DNA from: Herbiconiux oxytropis
GTDB lineage: Bacteria > Actinomycetota > Actinomycetes > Actinomycetales > Microbacteriaceae
NCBI RefSeq assembly: GCF_024979315.1
Contig: NZ_JANLCK010000001.1
Span: forward strand, 62,001-126,000
DNA: 64,000 bases
Direction of reading: 5' to 3'
The number at the start of each line of letters is the position of its first letter. The stretch's first letter is position 1. Of the stretch, positions 63,131-64,000 are shown in pieces. The translations under genes were made by a program, and so were the position numbers. Below the pieces are notes generated by a model. That model was given only the letters and a program-made list of their open reading frames with translations. It searched no databases and was not told where the DNA came from.

Positions 63131-64000
63131 CCGCCTTCTCCGTGTGGGCCCCGCGCCCCTCGACCGTCGAGCTCGTCGTGGTCGACGACGGCACCCGCAC
63201 CGTGCATCCGATGATCCAGGAGGCCGACGGGTGGTGGCGGCCCGTGACCGACGTCGCCTGGCACGCCGGGATCGACTACGGCTTCCTGCTCGACGGCGAA
63301 GGCCCCTACCCCGACCCGCGCTCCCGCCGCCAGCCAGAGGGAGTGCACGGTCTCTCGCGCACCGACGACCCTGCCGAGCACCGCTGGAGCGACGACGACT
63401 GGGCCGGCAAGCCCATCGACACGGCCGTGATCTACGAGCTGCACGTGGGCACCTTCACCCCCGAGGGCACGTTCGACGCCGTCACCACGCGGCTCGACCA
63501 CCTGCGGTCGATCGGCGTGACGCACGTCGAGCTGCTGCCCGTGAACGGATTCAACGGCACCCACAACTGGGGCTACGACGGCGTCGCGTGGTTCACGGTG
63601 CACGAGGGCTACGGCGGGCCGGAGGGCTACCGGCGACTCGTGGAGGCGTGCCACGCCGCGGGCCTCGCGGTCATCCAGGACGTGGTCTACAACCACCTCG
63701 GCCCGAGCGGCAACTACCTGCCGCTGTTCGGCCCCTACCTCGACGACCGCTCGAGCAACACGTGGGGCACGACCGTCAACCTCGACCACGAGCAATCGGC
63801 CGAGGTGCGCCGGTTCATCCTCGACAACGCGCTCATGTGGCTCCGCGACTACCACGTCGACGGCCTCCGCCTCGACGCCGTGCACGCCCTCGTCGACAAC
63901 GGCCCCGTGCATCTGCTCGCCGAGCTCGGCGAGGCCGTCGACCGCCTGGAGGCCGAGACCGGCATCCCGCGTCTCGTCGTGGCGGAGTCGGACCTCAACG
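63127..64000 (+). CDS. treZ: Malto-oligosyltrehalose trehalohydrolase, 5' part (runs off window)
   Basis: Releases trehalose from the TreY product. The first 291 codons are present: an N-terminal beta domain ([18 protein letters not shown]), [22 protein letters not shown] near residue 103, [18 protein letters not shown] near 183 and [17 protein letters not shown] near 242 (nucleophile Asp). ATG 63127 overlaps the treY stop as ATGA. Completes the glycogen-to-trehalose pathway with glgX and treY. Confidence 0.94.
   Translation, partial: MTAFSVWAPRPSTVELVVVDDGTRTVHPMIQEADGWWRPVTDVAWHAGIDYGFLLDGEGPYPDPRSRRQPEGVHGLSRTDDPAEHRWSDDDWAGKPIDTAVIYELHVGTFTPEGTFDAVTTRLDHLRSIGVTHVELLPVNGFNGTHNWGYDGVAWFTVHEGYGGPEGYRRLVEACHAAGLAVIQDVVYNHLGPSGNYLPLFGPYLDDRSSNTWGTTVNLDHEQSAEVRRFILDNALMWLRDYHVDGLRLDAVHALVDNGPVHLLAELGEAVDRLEAETGIPRLVVAESDLN

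Overview
The window is very GC-rich DNA with dense, short-spaced genes, frequent GTG starts, many ATGA/GTGA stop-start overlaps and actinobacterial markers: twin clpP genes, a mycothiol-type DsbA-fold reductase, an archaeal-type valyl-tRNA synthetase, a RamB-like regulator and cytochrome bd with cydDC. Protein content and gene order point to an actinobacterium of the family Microbacteriaceae; the genus is not resolvable from this window. No insertion sequence, prophage, CRISPR array or plasmid gene is visible, so this is core chromosome.

Layout. 1-2.6 kb: 5' end of leuS (minus), then divergent pabB and a pabC-like aminotransferase. 2.7-8.5 kb: cytochrome bd operon cydA-cydB-cydD-cydC (minus) with a perfect 16-bp palindrome upstream. 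8.6-13.3 kb: a DedA protein, a four-gene osmoprotectant ABC importer operon and a TetR regulator. 13.4-21.3 kb: App1-type phosphatase, RamB-like regulator divergent from pckG, then valS with a GNAT gene and a small gene. 21.3-29.4 kb (minus): aldo/keto reductase, BenE transporter, clpX, a small ABC-type ATPase, clpP2, clpP1, a CPBP-like membrane protein, tig and tRNA-Pro. 29.5-35.4 kb: tRNA-Gly, ankyrin protein, membrane proteins, nitroreductase, dps, amidohydrolase. 35.4-51.3 kb: nei, rpiB and a DsbA-like gene facing pepN; mscS, truncated haemoglobin, an FAD dehydrogenase, two thioesterases, ettA, a lipoprotein, ssbB, msrA, tRNA-Arg and orn. 51.3-58.4 kb: tRNA-His, a zincin, a degenerate D,D-carboxypeptidase, and a TPP-riboswitch-controlled ykoE-ykoD-ykoC type ECF importer with a P-loop kinase; then a DUF559 protein and a GerW-like protein. 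58.5-64 kb: glgX-treY-treZ, converting glycogen or maltodextrin to trehalose (treZ runs off the end).

How it works together. The clp/tig block is protein quality control; cydABDC is the oxygen-scavenging terminal oxidase with its assembly exporter; the importer operon plus the trehalose operon are two arms of osmoadaptation; RamB/pckG links acetate/fatty-acid signals to gluconeogenesis; the ECF operon imports thiamine precursor under TPP control. The order clpX, clpP2, clpP1, tig, nei, rpiB, DsbA-like, pepN, glbO, thioesterase, ettA, ssbB parallels the Mycobacterium tuberculosis Rv2457c-Rv2478c neighbourhood, so most of the window is an old actinobacterial backbone. No complete new multi-gene system is evident. 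The best leads are local: family members lacking key catalytic residues (a PBP-fold protein without its nucleophile, a monothiol Rv2466c homologue, a Nei protein with a changed zinc finger), a benE gene lacking any standard start codon, a recurrent TANNNT-N6/7-ATG leaderless promoter signature, and several unexplained inverted repeats.
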